Shown here in pieces: positions 27,757 through 36,917 of a DNA stretch of 64,000 nucleotides (position 1 is its first letter; the number at the start of each line of letters is the position of its first letter). This DNA comes from Gemmatimonadota bacterium (lineage in GTDB: Bacteria > Gemmatimonadota > Gemmatimonadetes > Gemmatimonadales > Gemmatimonadaceae), in assembly GCA_016194585.1 (NCBI GenBank), contig JACQBG010000030.1, forward strand, positions 1-64,000, read 5' to 3'. Both the position numbers and the translations under genes were made by a program. The notes below the pieces were generated by a model. The model was not told the origin of the DNA. It worked only from the letters and a program-made list of their open reading frames with translations, and made no database searches.

Positions 27757-29346
27757 GTGACGGACGCGTTCAGCGCACGGCGCGGTCGCCGTCGCGTGGC
27801 GGTCGCCGTGGTCATCGTGCTCGCCTGGGTGGCCGGGCTCGTCACGCTCTGGCGGCGCGAGTTCCAGGTGTCGGCGCCACAGCGGCTCGCCGAGATGGCG
27901 CAGCGGCTGAGTCCCGGCGCGACGTTCTTCGTGGTCGAGCAGGGAGGGAAGCAGATCGGCTTCGCCTCGAACACGATCGACACGGCGAGCACGGGGATCG
28001 ACGTCATCGACTACTTCGTGGCCGACCTGCCGCTGGCCGGGAGCGCGCGGCGCGCGTCGGCGCGCAGCGTGGTGCGGCTGTCGCGGGCACTCGCGCTCGT
28101 CGGGTTCGACGTGCAGGTGGAATCGCAGGACGCGCCGTTGCGCGCGGGCGGGCACGCCGAGGGGGACACGGCGATCGTGTTCGCGATCACCACCCCGGGC
28201 TCGGCGAAGGCCGACAGCCAGCGCATCGCGGTGCGCGGCCCGGTCTACCTCCCGACGCTCGTGCCGCTCGTCGTCGCGCTCGGCGAGAAGCCGAAGGTGG
28301 GGCGGAGCTACGCGCTGCCGACGTTCAACCCCACCACGATGTCGCAGGCGACGATGCGCCTGACGATCCGCGCGGAGTCGCTGTTCACGCTCGTCGACAG
28401 CGCGCGGTTCGACGACCGCTCGGGGGTGTGGGTGAGCGCGCTCACCGACACGGTGCGCGCCTGGCGGGTGGAGCCCGACGGGGCGGCGGGCGGCTTCAGC
28501 GGGTGGGTGGACGGCCAGGGGCGCGTCGTGCAGAGCACGCAGCCGGGCGGGATCACGCTGCGCCGGATGGCGTACGAGATCGCGTTCGAGAACTGGCGCA
28601 TCGCGCGCGACCGGGAGATCGCGACGGGCGCCGGCAGCGAGCGGGGGGACATCCTCGAGCGGACGGCGATCGCGGCGAACGCGGCGCTCGGCCGCACGAA
28701 GCTCACATCGTTGCGCGCCCGGTTGTCGGGCGCTGACCTGCAGGGTTTCGACCTCGACGGCGGGCGGCAGCAGTTCCACGACAGCACGCTCGTGGTGACG
28801 CGCGAATCGGAGGGGGAGCTCGTGCCGGACTGGTCGCTCGTGAACGACCTGCCGGCGATCCGCCAGCGGTTCAAGGCCGAGTTGGCGAGCGAGCCGCTGT
28901 TGCAGGCGAACGACCTGCGCATCATGCAGCTCGCCATCCGCATCGCCGGCACCGACCGCGACCCGCGGGTGCTCGCGCAGAAGATCAACACGTGGGTGCA
29001 CGACTCCCTCAAGAAGGAGATCGTGTTCAGCGTGCCGAACGCCCTCGAGGTGCTGCGGACGCGCAAGGGCGACTGCAACGAGCATACGCAGCTCTACACG
29101 GCGCTGGCGCGGAGCATCGGCATCCCGACGCGCATCGCGACGGGGCTCGCGTACGTGAACGGCAAGTTCTACTACCACGCGTGGCCCGAGGTGTGGCTCA
29201 AGGGGTGGGTCGCGGTCGACCCGACGTTCGGCCAGTTCCCGGCCGATGCGGCCCACTTGCGGTTCATCGTGGGCGGGCTGGGGCGCCAGGTCGAGTTGCT
29301 GCGCCTCATCGGCAACCTCCACATCAAGGTCACGGACGCGAAGTAG
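27757..29346 (+). CDS. Membrane-anchored transglutaminase-like protein
   Basis: 529 residues with a GTG start abutting the upstream TGA. One N-terminal transmembrane anchor (about 12-30), then a large extracytoplasmic beta-rich region and a C-terminal transglutaminase-like domain. The catalytic triad is complete: Cys440 in RKGDCNEHTQLY, His474 in YYHAWPEVW and Asp488 in AVDPTFG. Bacterial members act as peptidases or amidases rather than cross-linkers in most known cases. The ABC transporter genes follow 32 bases downstream, suggesting a joint envelope task. The substrate is unknown. Confidence 0.85.
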   Translation: MTDAFSARRGRRRVAVAVVIVLAWVAGLVTLWRREFQVSAPQRLAEMAQRLSPGATFFVVEQGGKQIGFASNTIDTASTGIDVIDYFVADLPLAGSARRASARSVVRLSRALALVGFDVQVESQDAPLRAGGHAEGDTAIVFAITTPGSAKADSQRIAVRGPVYLPTLVPLVVALGEKPKVGRSYALPTFNPTTMSQATMRLTIRAESLFTLVDSARFDDRSGVWVSALTDTVRAWRVEPDGAAGGFSGWVDGQGRVVQSTQPGGITLRRMAYEIAFENWRIARDREIATGAGSERGDILERTAIAANAALGRTKLTSLRARLSGADLQGFDLDGGRQQFHDSTLVVTRESEGELVPDWSLVNDLPAIRQRFKAELASEPLLQANDLRIMQLAIRIAGTDRDPRVLAQKINTWVHDSLKKEIVFSVPNALEVLRTRKGDCNEHTQLYTALARSIGIPTRIATGLAYVNGKFYYHAWPEVWLKGWVAVDPTFGQFPADAAHLRFIVGGLGRQVELLRLIGNLHIKVTDAK

Positions 29347-29378
29347 CGCGCGTCCCCATCGGCACCGACGGAGCGACG

Positions 29379-30137
29379 ATGATCGAAATGCGGGGACTCA
29401 CGAAGCGCTACGGCAGCTTCACGGCCGTCGACTCCATCGACCTGACGGTGCCGCAGGGGGAGCTGTTCGGCTTCCTCGGGCCGAACGGCGCGGGGAAGAC
29501 GACGACGCTGCGCATGATCGCGGGAATCCTCCAACCGACCGCGGGTTCGGTGCGGATCGGAGGACTCGACATCGCGGCCGACCCGGTGGGCGCGAAGACG
29601 AAGCTCGGCTTCATCCCCGACCGGCCGTTCATCTACGAGAAATTGACGGGCGCGGAGTTCCTCCGGTTCGTGGCGGGGCTGTTCGGGCAGGCGGGCGCGG
29701 ACGTCGAGCACCGGGCGCGGGAGCTGATGGCGCTGTTCGACCTCGAGGAATGGCGCGACGAGCTGGTGGAGAGCTACAGCCACGGGATGCGGCAGAAGCT
29801 GATCGTGAGCAGCGCGTTCGTGCACCGTCCCGACGTGATCGTCGTCGACGAACCGCACGTGGGGCTCGACCCGAAGTCGATCAAGATCCTCCGCGACCTG
29901 TTCAAGGAGTACACGCGCCGCGGGCACACGATCATGATGAGCACGCACACGCTCGAGGCGGCGGAGAGCCTGTGCGACCGCATCGCGATCATCCATGCCG
30001 GCCGCATCGCGGCGTGCGGCACGATGGACGAGCTGCGCGCGGGCGCGGCGAGCGGCGGCCGGGGGCTGGAGGAGATCTTCCTCAAGCTCACCGGACAGAA
30101 CGCCGCGCGCGACCTCATGGACGTGCTCGATGCCTGA
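29379..30137 (+). CDS. ABC transporter ATP-binding protein
   Basis: 252 residues. Walker A GPNGAGKTTT, signature YSHGMRQK (SHGM in place of SGGQ, frequent in ABC-2 type exporters), Walker B VIVVDEPHVGLD and H-loop MSTHTLEAAE. It drives the permease encoded next, which overlaps it by 8 bases. The protein belongs to the CcmA/Nat type of exporters. Confidence 0.93.
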   Translation: MIEMRGLTKRYGSFTAVDSIDLTVPQGELFGFLGPNGAGKTTTLRMIAGILQPTAGSVRIGGLDIAADPVGAKTKLGFIPDRPFIYEKLTGAEFLRFVAGLFGQAGADVEHRARELMALFDLEEWRDELVESYSHGMRQKLIVSSAFVHRPDVIVVDEPHVGLDPKSIKILRDLFKEYTRRGHTIMMSTHTLEAAESLCDRIAIIHAGRIAACGTMDELRAGAASGGRGLEEIFLKLTGQNAARDLMDVLDA

Positions 30138-31857
30138 CCGGCCCTCGGGCGCGGTCGCGGCCGTGCCGGCGGCTCCGCCCGACGCGCACCTGTTGCACAT
30201 CCTCGAGCCGAAGTGGCTCACGGCGCGGGCGCGGGCGCTCGCGAACGAACGGGGGCGCGGGGCGCGGTTCACGATCCTCGCCGTCGTCGGGCTGCTCTTC
30301 TGGGGCTTCATCTTCGGCGTGCTGTACAAGCTGCTCGCCTACTTCCGCGGCGTGCAGGAGATCGGGCCGTTGCTGGCGGGCAAGCTGCTCGGCCTGATGC
30401 TCGTCAGCTTCTTCTCGATCCTGCTCCTCTCGAACGTCATCACGGCGCTGTCGAGCTTCTTCCTCGCGAAGGACCTCGACCTGCTGGTGAGCGGCCCGGT
30501 GGATTGGCTGCGCCTCTATGGGGCGAAGCTGCTCGAGACGGTGGTGGCGAGCAGATGGATGGTGGCGCTGATGGCCATCCCGATGTTCGCCGCCTACGGC
30601 GTCGTGTATCACGGCGGGTGGTTCTTCGCGCCGTTCGCCGCGCTGACGTTCCTTCCCTTCCTCGTCGTGCCGTCGGTGATCGGGAGCGCGGTGACGCTGG
30701 TGCTCGTGAACGTCTTCCCGGCGCGGCGCACGCGCGACATCCTGAGCGTCATCGCCATCGCCGCGGCGTCGGCGATCGTGCTGCTGTTCCGCCTCGTGCG
30801 GCCGGAACGGCTCGCCCGCCCCGAAGGGTTCCGCTCGCTCGTCGACTTCGTCTCGGTGCTGCGCACGCCGACGTCGCCGTTCCTGCCGAGCGAGTGGGTG
30901 CAGCGGGCGATCATGGGCGAACTCGGGGGCACCCCCGACTGGCTCGCCTTCTACTTGCTCTGGTCGACCGCGGCGGCGTGCATCGTGATCGGCGCCATGC
31001 TGCACCGGAGCCTGTACCTGAGCGGGTTCAGCAAGGCGCAGGAGAGCGGGCAGCGGTGGGCGAAGACCGGCGTGCTGACCCGATTCGCCACTCGCGTGCT
31101 CGCCCCACTCGGCGTGCTGCGCCGCGAGATGGTGCTCAAGGAACTGCGCGTGTTCTTCCGCGACACGACCCAATGGTCGCAGCTCATCCTGCTCGCCGTG
31201 CTCGTGGTGGTGTACGTGTTCAACATCAAGTTCCTGCCGTTGCGCGGAGAAGGGGTCACCTTCTTCCTGCAGAACATCGTGCCCTTCCTCAACCTCGTGC
31301 TCGCCGGGTTCGTGCTGGCCTCGATCGCCGCGCGTTTCATCTTCCCCGGCGTCTCGCTCGAGGGGCGCACGCTCTGGCTCCTCCGGTCGAGCCCGATGCG
31401 GATGCAGGACATGCTCTGGGCGAAGTTCTGGGTCGGCACGCTGCCGCTGCTCATCCTCGCGCTGATCATCGTGGGCGTCACCGACTACCTGCTGCAGGTG
31501 ACGGAGTTCCTGTTCATCGTCTCGACCGTCACCATCACCCTGATGACGTTCGCCGTGAGCGGGCTGGCGATCGGCTTCGGCACGCTGTTCCCGCAGTTCG
31601 AGACGGAGAACGCCGCGCAGATCCCGACGAGCTTCGGCGGCCTGTTGTTCATGATGGCGTCGGTGGGCGTGATCGGGGGCGTCGTCGTGCTGGAGGCGCG
31701 GCCGGTGTACAGCTACCTTGCCTCGATCGCGTTCAAGCAGCCGGCGAGTCTCATGGAGATGCTCGCCGGGTTCGGACTCGCGGCGCTCCTCTGCATCCTC
31801 GCCACCGTCGTGCCGATCCGCGTCGCGCTGCGGCGCCTCGAACAACTGGAACACTGA
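30130..31857 (+). CDS. ABC-2 type permease (large)
   Basis: 575 residues with about 12 hydrophobic segments in two sets, separated by a cytoplasmic stretch around residues 270-340, so it may equal a fused pair of six-helix units. No specific substrate motif recognised. Its ATG lies inside the end of the ATPase gene (8-base overlap), and its stop overlaps the next ATG (TGATG), so three genes are translationally coupled. The substrate is unknown. Confidence 0.85.
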   Translation: MPDRPSGAVAAVPAAPPDAHLLHILEPKWLTARARALANERGRGARFTILAVVGLLFWGFIFGVLYKLLAYFRGVQEIGPLLAGKLLGLMLVSFFSILLLSNVITALSSFFLAKDLDLLVSGPVDWLRLYGAKLLETVVASRWMVALMAIPMFAAYGVVYHGGWFFAPFAALTFLPFLVVPSVIGSAVTLVLVNVFPARRTRDILSVIAIAAASAIVLLFRLVRPERLARPEGFRSLVDFVSVLRTPTSPFLPSEWVQRAIMGELGGTPDWLAFYLLWSTAAACIVIGAMLHRSLYLSGFSKAQESGQRWAKTGVLTRFATRVLAPLGVLRREMVLKELRVFFRDTTQWSQLILLAVLVVVYVFNIKFLPLRGEGVTFFLQNIVPFLNLVLAGFVLASIAARFIFPGVSLEGRTLWLLRSSPMRMQDMLWAKFWVGTLPLLILALIIVGVTDYLLQVTEFLFIVSTVTITLMTFAVSGLAIGFGTLFPQFETENAAQIPTSFGGLLFMMASVGVIGGVVVLEARPVYSYLASIAFKQPASLMEMLAGFGLAALLCILATVVPIRVALRRLEQLEH

Positions 31858-32318
31858 TGCGCGTCGAACGGGCCAACGAATCGGACATCCCCGCGCTGGT
31901 GGCGCTGAACAACCGCTACGCGCCGCAGGGACTCACCCTGCCGCGCTCGGAGACGTTCGCGTACGGGCACCTCGCCGACTATCGCGTGCTCCGCGACGCC
32001 GACGGCGCCGTGATCGGCTGCGTGGCGCTCGACGAGTACTCGCCGTCGATCGTCGAGCTCATCTCGCTCGCCGTCACGCCCGAGGCGCAGGGACTCGGCC
32101 ACGGCAAGCAGCTCATCGCCGCCGCCGAACGGTTGGCCCGGGCGCGCGGGTACCAGGAGATCTTCGCCGTCTCGTTCTCCGACGAACTGTTCCTCTCGTG
32201 CGGCTTCGAGCACGCCGCGCTGTCGCACTTCCCCGAGAAGATCGCGCGCTACGCGTCGGTCGACGCGAGCGAGATCCAGGTGGGCGAGAAACACTGCTTC
32301 ACGCGCCGGCTGGGCTGA
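31857..32318 (+). CDS. GNAT family N-acetyltransferase, ArgA-like
   Basis: 153 residues. Acetyl-CoA binding motif A is seen as LAVTPEAQGLGHGKQLI (Q/RxxGxG/A). The layout IGCVALDEYSP .. VELISLAV and FLSCGFEHAALSHFPEK resembles the acetyltransferase domain of N-acetylglutamate synthases. Acetylation of glutamate is therefore possible, but coupling to an ABC exporter argues for another acceptor. It overlaps the permease stop by one base. Confidence 0.75.
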   Translation: MRVERANESDIPALVALNNRYAPQGLTLPRSETFAYGHLADYRVLRDADGAVIGCVALDEYSPSIVELISLAVTPEAQGLGHGKQLIAAAERLARARGYQEIFAVSFSDELFLSCGFEHAALSHFPEKIARYASVDASEIQVGEKHCFTRRLG

Positions 32319-32353
32319 CGCCGGCCACGACCCGCACGCCACACGGAGAGACC

Positions 32354-33544
32354 ATGCGCCGCTCCCTTCGCCTCGACTGGTTGGCCCTCGTCCTGCTGCT
32401 CGCGTCCGCCCCGGCGGCCGCGCAACGCGCCTCGTCGGTCAACGGGCTCGCCCGCACGCCTCCGATGGGGTGGAACAGCTGGAACCATTTCGGCTGCGAC
32501 GTGAGCGCGCAGCTCATCCGCGAGGTGGCCGACGCCATGGCCGCGAACGGCATGCGCGACGCCGGCTACCAGTACGTCACGATCGACGACTGCTGGCAGG
32601 TGGGCCGCGATGCCGCCGGCGTGCTCATCGCCGACCCCGCGAAATTCCCAGACGGGATCAAGGCCCTCGCCGACTACGTGCATGGCAAGGGACTCCGGTT
32701 CGGCATCTACACCGACGCCGGCCGCAAGACGTGCGAGGGGCGACCGGGCAGCTACGAACACGAGGCGCTCGACGCGAAGACGTTCGCCGCGTGGGGGGTC
32801 GACTACGTCAAGGTCGACTGGTGCTGGGCCGAGGGACTCGACGCGCGCACGCAGTACGCCACGATGCGCGACGCACTCCTCGCCGCCGGACGCCCGATCG
32901 TGTTCAGCATCTGCGAGTGGGGGCAGAACCAGCCGTGGGAGTGGGCACCGCAGACGGGCAACCTGTGGCGCACCACCGGCGACATCTCCGACAACTGGAA
33001 CAGCCTGCTCTCGATCGTGAACCTGTCGATGCAGCACGCCACGGTGGCCGGGCCGGGCCATTGGAACGACCCCGACATGCTCGAGGTCGGCAATGGCGGC
33101 ATGACGCGCGACGAATACCGCGCGCACTTCAGCCTCTGGGCGATGATGTCCGCGCCGCTCATCGCCGGCAACGACGTGCGCCGGCTCGCCGACGACACGC
33201 GCCTCGCCCGCGACGCGCGCGACATCCTGCTCGAGCGCGAGGTGATCGCCGTCGACCAGGATTCCCTCGGCGCGCAGGGGATCGTCGTGCAGTCGCCGCA
33301 CCCCGACCTGCAAGTGTGGGCCAAGCCGCTCGCCGACGGTTCGCGCGCGGTGCTGCTCTTCAATCGGGCGTCGGTGCCGACGACCATCCGCGCCGATTGG
33401 GCGCGCGTCGGGATCCGCACGAAGAGGGCGACCGTGCGCGACCTGTGGCAGCACACCGACCTCGGCACGCTCGAGACCTACGGCACGACCGTCGCCGCGC
33501 ACGGCGTGGTGATGCTGCGCGTCACACCCGTCGCCGAACGGTGA
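32354..33544 (+). CDS. Secreted alpha-galactosidase, glycoside hydrolase family 27
   Basis: 396 residues with a cleavable signal peptide (AAAQRASS cut region). Hydrolyses terminal alpha-galactose residues. The GH27 barrel begins RTPPMGWNSWNHFGCD. The nucleophile is Asp155 in YVKVDWCW; the acid/base aligns with Asp210 in RTTGDISDNW; GPGHWNDPDML is the conserved later block. A C-terminal beta domain follows (about 310-396). A GGAGAG ribosome-binding site precedes the ATG. A strong hairpin follows the stop. Confidence 0.93.
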   Translation: MRRSLRLDWLALVLLLASAPAAAQRASSVNGLARTPPMGWNSWNHFGCDVSAQLIREVADAMAANGMRDAGYQYVTIDDCWQVGRDAAGVLIADPAKFPDGIKALADYVHGKGLRFGIYTDAGRKTCEGRPGSYEHEALDAKTFAAWGVDYVKVDWCWAEGLDARTQYATMRDALLAAGRPIVFSICEWGQNQPWEWAPQTGNLWRTTGDISDNWNSLLSIVNLSMQHATVAGPGHWNDPDMLEVGNGGMTRDEYRAHFSLWAMMSAPLIAGNDVRRLADDTRLARDARDILLEREVIAVDQDSLGAQGIVVQSPHPDLQVWAKPLADGSRAVLLFNRASVPTTIRADWARVGIRTKRATVRDLWQHTDLGTLETYGTTVAAHGVVMLRVTPVAER

Positions 33545-33548
33545 ACCG

Positions 33549-33584
33549 CGGGGCGCGCGACGCCGGTGCGTCGCGCCCGCCCCG
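33549..33584 (+). terminator. Hairpin after the alpha-galactosidase gene
   Basis: CGCGACGC-CGGT-GCGTCGCG extended by CGGGGCG/CGCCCCG across a 2-base bulge, 4 bases after the stop. No long T-run. It separates this gene from the converging lipoprotein pseudogene. Confidence 0.7.
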
Positions 33585-33771
33585 TCTAGAACTCATCTCA
33601 CAAACGGTGACAGGTGCCTTAGCTGCATACCGATATCCGTTTGCTTCCGGCTCCACACCTTGAAGGCGCTACAGCGGCCATATGCACGACTCGGCGAGCG
33701 GCAGACGGAGCACCCAGCCGACCTCCGGCGTCACGAGCAACGTGTCGACGCGTCGTAGGTAGCCGATGTTG

Positions 33772-33864
33772 TGCGGATTTCGGCGATGTCGATCACGCAG
33801 TTCGGTCGAAGCCGATCACCCCGTTCGGTTGATGGCGATCACCCATTTCGGATGATGCCGATCA
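33772..33864 (-). repeat. Four transposase-site repeats at the istB-side IS end
   Basis: Four 23-base units, each ending GATCA after a TTCGG block, inverted relative to the units at 36331-36468. Multiple terminal repeats that bind transposase are known for the IS21 family. Confidence 0.8.
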
Positions 33865-33892
33865 GGACGTGGGGGCTGCGCCGCGGGATCAG

Positions 33893-34654
33893 TTAGTCGT
33901 GGCTGGGGTCGGTCGTGGTCGCGGTGGGGGCGTGGAGTTTCCGCAAAGAGCCTCCGGTGAGCGTGATGCGGTGCGCGTGATGGACGAGCCGGTCCAGAAT
34001 CGCGTCACCAAACGTGGCGTCGCCAATGAGGTCGTGCCAGTGTTCGACGGGCACTTGGCTGGTGATGAGCGTGGCGCCGCGGCCGGTGCGGTCCTCGATG
34101 AGTTCGAGAAGATCGCGCCGCTCGCGGTCGCCGAGAGGGGCGAGCCCCCAATCGTCCAAGATCAAGACGCGGGCCTTGGCGAGCTGCTGGAGCAGCTTGC
34201 CCCACGAGCCGTCGCCGCGCGCGAGCGCGAGCTCGCTGAGCAGCCGCGGGATGCGCGTGTAGCGCACGAGATGGCCCTGCCGGCACGCGGCCAGCCCGAG
34301 CGCGCAGGCTAACCACGATTTGCCGGTGCCGGTGGGGCCCGTGATCAAGGTGACTTGGTGTTGCCGGATCCAGTCGCCGCCCGCGAGCCGGAGGAAGAGC
34401 GCGCGGTCGAGCCCGCGCTTGACGCGGAAGTTCACATCCTCGATACACGCCGCGTGCCGAAAGCGCGCGAGTTGCAGGAGCCGCGTGAGGCGCCGATCCT
34501 CGCGCGCGAGCTTCTCGCGCTCCAGCAGCAGCGCGAAGCGGTCGTCGAAGGCGAGGCGGGCGATGTCGGGCAGGCCGCCCTGTTCTTCCAGCGCGGCGGC
34601 CATGCCGGTGAGGCGGAGCGTGTGCAAGAGCTCGAGCGTTTGTTGCATCAGCAT
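33893..34654 (-). CDS. istB: IS21-family helper ATPase IstB
   Basis: 253 residues. AAA+ ATPase that assists the transposase in target choice. Walker A GPTGTGKSWLA and Walker B VLILDDWGLAPL are intact. The ATG at 34654 overlaps the istA stop by 7 bases (ATGCTGATG context); a second ATG at 34648 is also possible. Confidence 0.95.
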   Translation of the reverse strand: MLMQQTLELLHTLRLTGMAAALEEQGGLPDIARLAFDDRFALLLEREKLAREDRRLTRLLQLARFRHAACIEDVNFRVKRGLDRALFLRLAGGDWIRQHQVTLITGPTGTGKSWLACALGLAACRQGHLVRYTRIPRLLSELALARGDGSWGKLLQQLAKARVLILDDWGLAPLGDRERRDLLELIEDRTGRGATLITSQVPVEHWHDLIGDATFGDAILDRLVHHAHRITLTGGSLRKLHAPTATTTDPSHD

Positions 34655-36234
34655 GAGGAAGGTCCGGACGTGAGAGACAGATCGCGGGGCAGATCGAGCG
34701 CGAGGTAGTAGGCGGGGCCGCGGACGTTGTCGTGCGTGGCGGGGAGCCGGAGCGGCGGCGGCTCCTCGCGCGGGAGCTGATCGAGGCCCGCGACCAAGAT
34801 CGACTTCACCGAGCGATAGCTGATCGCGCCGGTCGCGTGGGCGCGGGCGCGGGCGCACGCAGCCTCGAGCCGCACGGCATCGTAGCGCCGGCGGAGCGAG
34901 AAGAGCCCGAGGCACGCGCGGTAGCCCTGCTCCGGATGTGGCTTGTGCGCCAGGATGTATTGGATGACCGCGGCCGTCGCCGGCCCGACCTCCGCGCCCC
35001 AGCGGATCAGGCGCGACGGCGGCCAGTCGCCATGCGCCTGATGACTCTTCGGGCGATGCGCGGGGTCCGTCGTGTAGCGCCCGCGCCCGGACGGCCCGAC
35101 GCTGCGCACGTGCGCGGCTACGCGCCGCCCCTCATGCAGCACTTCGACCATCGTCGCCGTGAGCCGCACGCGCACCGTCGCGCGCAGCAGCGGATACGGC
35201 ACGCTGTAGAAGTGGCGCTCGACGGCGATGTGGTAGTCGATGTTCACGGTCGCCGTCCGCCACTCGGCGAGTTCGTACCGCTCCGATGGGAGCGGGCGCA
35301 GCGCGGGCGCCTCCACCGTGGTGAAGAGCGAGCGGCGCGTGCCGTCGAGTTTCTGAAACGGCCGGTCGTTGATCGCCTCGCGGCACCGCGCGATCTCGGT
35401 GTTCAGCTCGGCGAGCGACGTAAACTGATAATCGCGCAGCGGCGCCACGATCCAGCGCTCGGCGATCTGGACGCGCGATTCCACCTTGGCCTTGTCGCGC
35501 GGCTTGGCCACGCGTGCGGGCAGGATCACCGTGCCGTAATGCTGCGCGCAGTCGGCGTAGGTGGCGTTCACCTCGGGCTCGTAGTAGGAGGCAAGCGTGA
35601 CGCCGGCTCGCAGATTATCGGGGACGATCAGGGCGGGCACGCCACCGAAATACTCCCGCATGCGGACGTGCGACGCGATCCAGTCGGGGAGCGTCTGCGT
35701 CCACGTCGCCTCGGCGTAGAGGAAGTTGCTGGCGCCGAGCACGGCGACAAAGAGCTGGGCCTCGCGCTCCTCGCCGGTCGTCGGATCGAGCACCGCGATG
35801 GTCGGCCCGGCGTAATCGACAAAGACCCGTTCGCCCGGCGCGTGCGTCTGCCGGAGCACCGGATCGAGCCGCGACGCCCACGTGTGGTAGTGGTGGCAGA
35901 ACTGGGTGTACTGATACCCGTCCGGGACCCCCGCCTTGTACTCGAGCCAGAGCAGGTGCAGCGTGACGCCCGTGCGCCGCAGCTCCTGATGCACGACGGC
36001 CCAGTCCGGCTGCGCCCGGCCGTGCAGCGGCGGGCGTTCCGGCTGCGCGAAGAGGCGCTGTTCGAGCGCGGCCTCGTCGACCTCGTCCGGGACGGGCCAC
36101 GGCAGACCGCTCGCCGTGAACCGGCGCAGGTATTCGTTGATCGTGCTCTGGGACAGCGCGAGACAGCGCGCGATCTCGCGCTGGCTCAGGCGCTGGTCGT
36201 AGGCCAGGCGCAGGACATCAAGCACCTTCCGCAT
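34648..36234 (-). CDS. istA: IS21-family transposase IstA
   Basis: 528 residues. N-terminal helix-turn-helix (SQREIARCLALSQSTINEYL) for end binding, then the DDE catalytic core: Asp in VFVDYAG, Asp in IVPDNLRAGV, Glu in KAKVESRVQ. A C-terminal beta-rich domain includes HFYSVPYPLL. Start at MRKVLDVLRLAYD with AGGA five bases upstream; an in-frame GTG at 36255 is possible. The reading frame is intact, so the element may still move. Confidence 0.95.
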   Translation of the reverse strand: MRKVLDVLRLAYDQRLSQREIARCLALSQSTINEYLRRFTASGLPWPVPDEVDEAALEQRLFAQPERPPLHGRAQPDWAVVHQELRRTGVTLHLLWLEYKAGVPDGYQYTQFCHHYHTWASRLDPVLRQTHAPGERVFVDYAGPTIAVLDPTTGEEREAQLFVAVLGASNFLYAEATWTQTLPDWIASHVRMREYFGGVPALIVPDNLRAGVTLASYYEPEVNATYADCAQHYGTVILPARVAKPRDKAKVESRVQIAERWIVAPLRDYQFTSLAELNTEIARCREAINDRPFQKLDGTRRSLFTTVEAPALRPLPSERYELAEWRTATVNIDYHIAVERHFYSVPYPLLRATVRVRLTATMVEVLHEGRRVAAHVRSVGPSGRGRYTTDPAHRPKSHQAHGDWPPSRLIRWGAEVGPATAAVIQYILAHKPHPEQGYRACLGLFSLRRRYDAVRLEAACARARAHATGAISYRSVKSILVAGLDQLPREEPPPLRLPATHDNVRGPAYYLALDLPRDLSLTSGPSSC

Positions 36235-36330
36235 GGAAATCCTCACTGCTGGCACCGCGTCGCTCCGGGAGAAGGGTCCCGGAAGGATCGCCGCCAGCGG
36301 GTGGGATCCCGCCGCGCTTACCTCACGTCA

Positions 36331-36468
36331 TGATCGGCTTGGACCGAATCCGTGATCGGCATCGACCGAAACGGTGATCGGCTTCGTCCGAAACGGGTGA
36401 TCGGCTTGCTCCGAAATCGGTGATCGCCTTCGACCGAAATCAGTGATCGGCTTGGTCCGAAATACGCA
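36331..36468 (-). repeat. Six transposase-site repeats at the istA-side IS end
   Basis: Six direct copies of a 22-23-base unit (TGATCGGCTTCGACCGAAAC type) lie between the istA start and the element tip. The outermost includes the terminal inverted repeat. They probably bind IstA and may overlap the istA promoter. Confidence 0.85.
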
Positions 36469-36917
36469 GTTGCGTATCTCGAGTACGTGGAGGCCCACGG
36501 GTACATGCTCGAACCGGAAGGTGCTGTCCGGGGGTGTGTCCTTCTCAAGCCCCACGCGCTTGCCGTCAAGGCTTACAGACGCCATCGGCGTGTACGACCA
36601 TCCAGCAGCCGTGAGTACCACGATTCCGCGAATCGTTTGCGGCGCGCGCGCGTCCGTCCGGAACTCCGCGTCCGGCAACTCGTGCCGCCATGCAACGTCC
36701 GGACACGTCGGTACGACCCACGGGCGATGGAACGGCACCGGCGTACACGCAGTGAGACAGGCGAGCGCAATGATCGAGAGTGCGCGCGTCATGCGCGCGA
36801 GTTCACTCGCGTGTGGTGCAGTCTCCCGCGATTCGCCGTCCTGCGATGGCATTGGCACCTTCCCACGCTTCAACTCATCTTGACGGCCCCACCCCGTTCT
36901 TCCCGCCACGCAGAGGG

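Larger units (their letters stand above)
33772..36468 (-). mobile_element. Complete IS21-family insertion sequence (about 2.7 kb)
   Basis: Ends are imperfect inverted repeats, TGCGGATTTCGG at the left and TGCGTATTTCGG read inward from the right. Both are flanked by the direct repeat GTTG (33768-33771 and 36469-36472), a 4-bp target duplication. It carries istA and istB in the normal order. Both ends contain arrays of a 22-23-base motif of TGATCGGC-TTCGACCGAAA type. Confidence 0.93.
33669..36792 (-). pseudogene. Lipoprotein gene split by an IS21-family insertion
   Basis: The 5' part (36792 to 36469) encodes 108 residues: a lipoprotein signal (MTRALSIIALACLTAC, lipobox LTAC) and a beta-sandwich-like domain with GIVVLTAAGWSYTPMASVSL and FRFEHVPVGLHVLEIRN. 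Removing the element and one GTTG copy lets the frame continue into 33767-33669 as IGYLRRVDTLLVTPEVGW and on to a TAG, giving 140 residues in all. The shape (GxHVLEIRxIGY) is that of carboxypeptidase-regulatory-like/PEGA surface domains. In the present form the protein runs into IS sequence and is probably lost. Confidence 0.85.

Noticed and set aside
36331-36468. Possible CRISPR array (six 22-23-base repeats)
   Set aside because: Units are contiguous with no spacers, match inverted copies at the other end of the IS21 element, and include the terminal repeat.
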